Assembly: GCA_020859875.1 (NCBI GenBank)
Contig: JAJBVJ010000024.1
Coordinates: 1 to 22,844, forward strand
Length of the DNA stretch: 22,844 nt
Source of the DNA: Rikenellaceae bacterium
GTDB taxonomy: Bacteria > Bacteroidota > Bacteroidia > Bacteroidales > Rikenellaceae
Reading direction: 5' to 3'
The first letter of the stretch is position 1, and each line of letters opens with the position of its first letter. The notes under the pieces are model-generated. The model worked only from the letters and a program-made list of their open reading frames with translations, was not told the origin of the DNA and made no database searches. Positions 22,581-22,844 of the stretch are shown here, piece after piece. The position numbers and the translations under genes are program-made.

Positions 22581-22844
22581 ATGTCCTTTACCAAAACAGA
22601 CCACTTCGAATTCCACCATAAAGACGAACATCACGACAGTGCGCTCGATGTGGCGCCGGGAGTGGAAAATGCCCCGACGGTAAGTCCCTATTTTCGCAGG
22701 AAGCGCAAAAGGGAACTGTCGGTAGAGGAATACGTCGAAGGGATAACAGCCCGGGACATTACGATCCTTTCGCAGGCCATAACATTGATCGAGAGCCAAA
22801 ACCCGGAGCATTATGCCAAGGCGCAGCAGATCATAGAGAAATGT
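22581..22844 (+). CDS. meaB: MeaB-type GTPase chaperone of methylmalonyl-CoA mutase, N-terminal part
   Basis: The open frame runs from the ATG at 22581 to the window edge with no stop (88 codons). The segment LSVEEYVEGITARDITILS and QAITLIESQNPEHYAKAQQI, ending in IIEKC, matches the N-terminal helical region of MeaB/ArgK GTPases just before their P-loop, which lies outside the window. MeaB guards and reloads adenosylcobalamin in methylmalonyl-CoA mutase, so it fits with the epimerase and decarboxylase genes next door. Residues 1-45 form an extension rich in His and charged residues (HHKDEHH near 12-18), followed by the basic RRKRKRE. The GTPase motifs cannot be confirmed here. Confidence 0.85.
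   Translation, partial: MSFTKTDHFEFHHKDEHHDSALDVAPGVENAPTVSPYFRRKRKRELSVEEYVEGITARDITILSQAITLIESQNPEHYAKAQQIIEKC

Noticed and set aside
1..22844. CRISPR arrays, insertion sequences, prophage or integrase attachment sites
   Set aside because: No regularly spaced repeats, no transposase or integrase motifs, and no flanking target duplications were seen; gene content is core metabolism throughout.

Overview
The window looks like a Bacteroidales chromosome. Several genes have -7 boxes of the Bacteroidetes form TAnnTTTG, starts mostly lack Shine-Dalgarno sequences, and the gene content is that of a succinate/propionate-forming gut-type anaerobe. Rikenellaceae (Alistipes-like) is my best guess, but family-level placement is inference. 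Almost all of it is ordinary core genome. I see no insertion sequence, prophage, CRISPR array, tRNA or rRNA.

Layout. The left edge holds the start of hemW (minus strand), truncated by the window. Then follow pckA (plus), with a strong promoter match and a roughly 155-nt folded leader, kdsA (plus), and a convergent minus-strand pair uvrB-gtrA. uvrB and gtrA overlap by 4 bases, and the stops of gtrA and kdsA overlap. A 631-bp divergent gap between uvrB and dnaG (5697-6327) is the most structured non-coding part of the window. It holds a terminator-like hairpin, a 13-bp inverted repeat, and a probable ~90-nt small RNA with its own -7 box, a two-stem fold, a GAAA-capped arm and a possible pseudoknot. 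Rightwards come dnaG, a patatin/beta-barrel secreted lipase-like protein, and smpB.

The right half is built around biotin-dependent, sodium-pumping decarboxylases. oadG-oadA-oadB (plus, 11344-14746) should decarboxylate oxaloacetate to pyruvate. It converges on ppiD (minus) across a cluster of terminator hairpins. Beyond ppiD is a minus-strand operon, mce-mmdA-mmdD-mmdC-mmdB (21821 down to 17218), coding for methylmalonyl-CoA epimerase and the methylmalonyl-CoA decarboxylase complex. Its small membrane subunit is a fusion of an exported lamin-tail domain to an OadG-type anchor. Divergent from this operon, a single-cysteine thioredoxin-like protein lies 2 nt upstream of the start of meaB, the chaperone GTPase of methylmalonyl-CoA mutase, which runs off the right edge.

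Together the genes describe one metabolic neighbourhood. PckA interconverts PEP and oxaloacetate, Oad turns oxaloacetate into pyruvate, and MeaB (mutase), Mce and Mmd carry succinyl-CoA to propionyl-CoA. Both decarboxylations drive sodium export. The observations I consider worth a second look are the uvrB-dnaG RNA, the lamin-tail/OadG fusion, the pckA leader, and the degenerate thioredoxin coupled to meaB.
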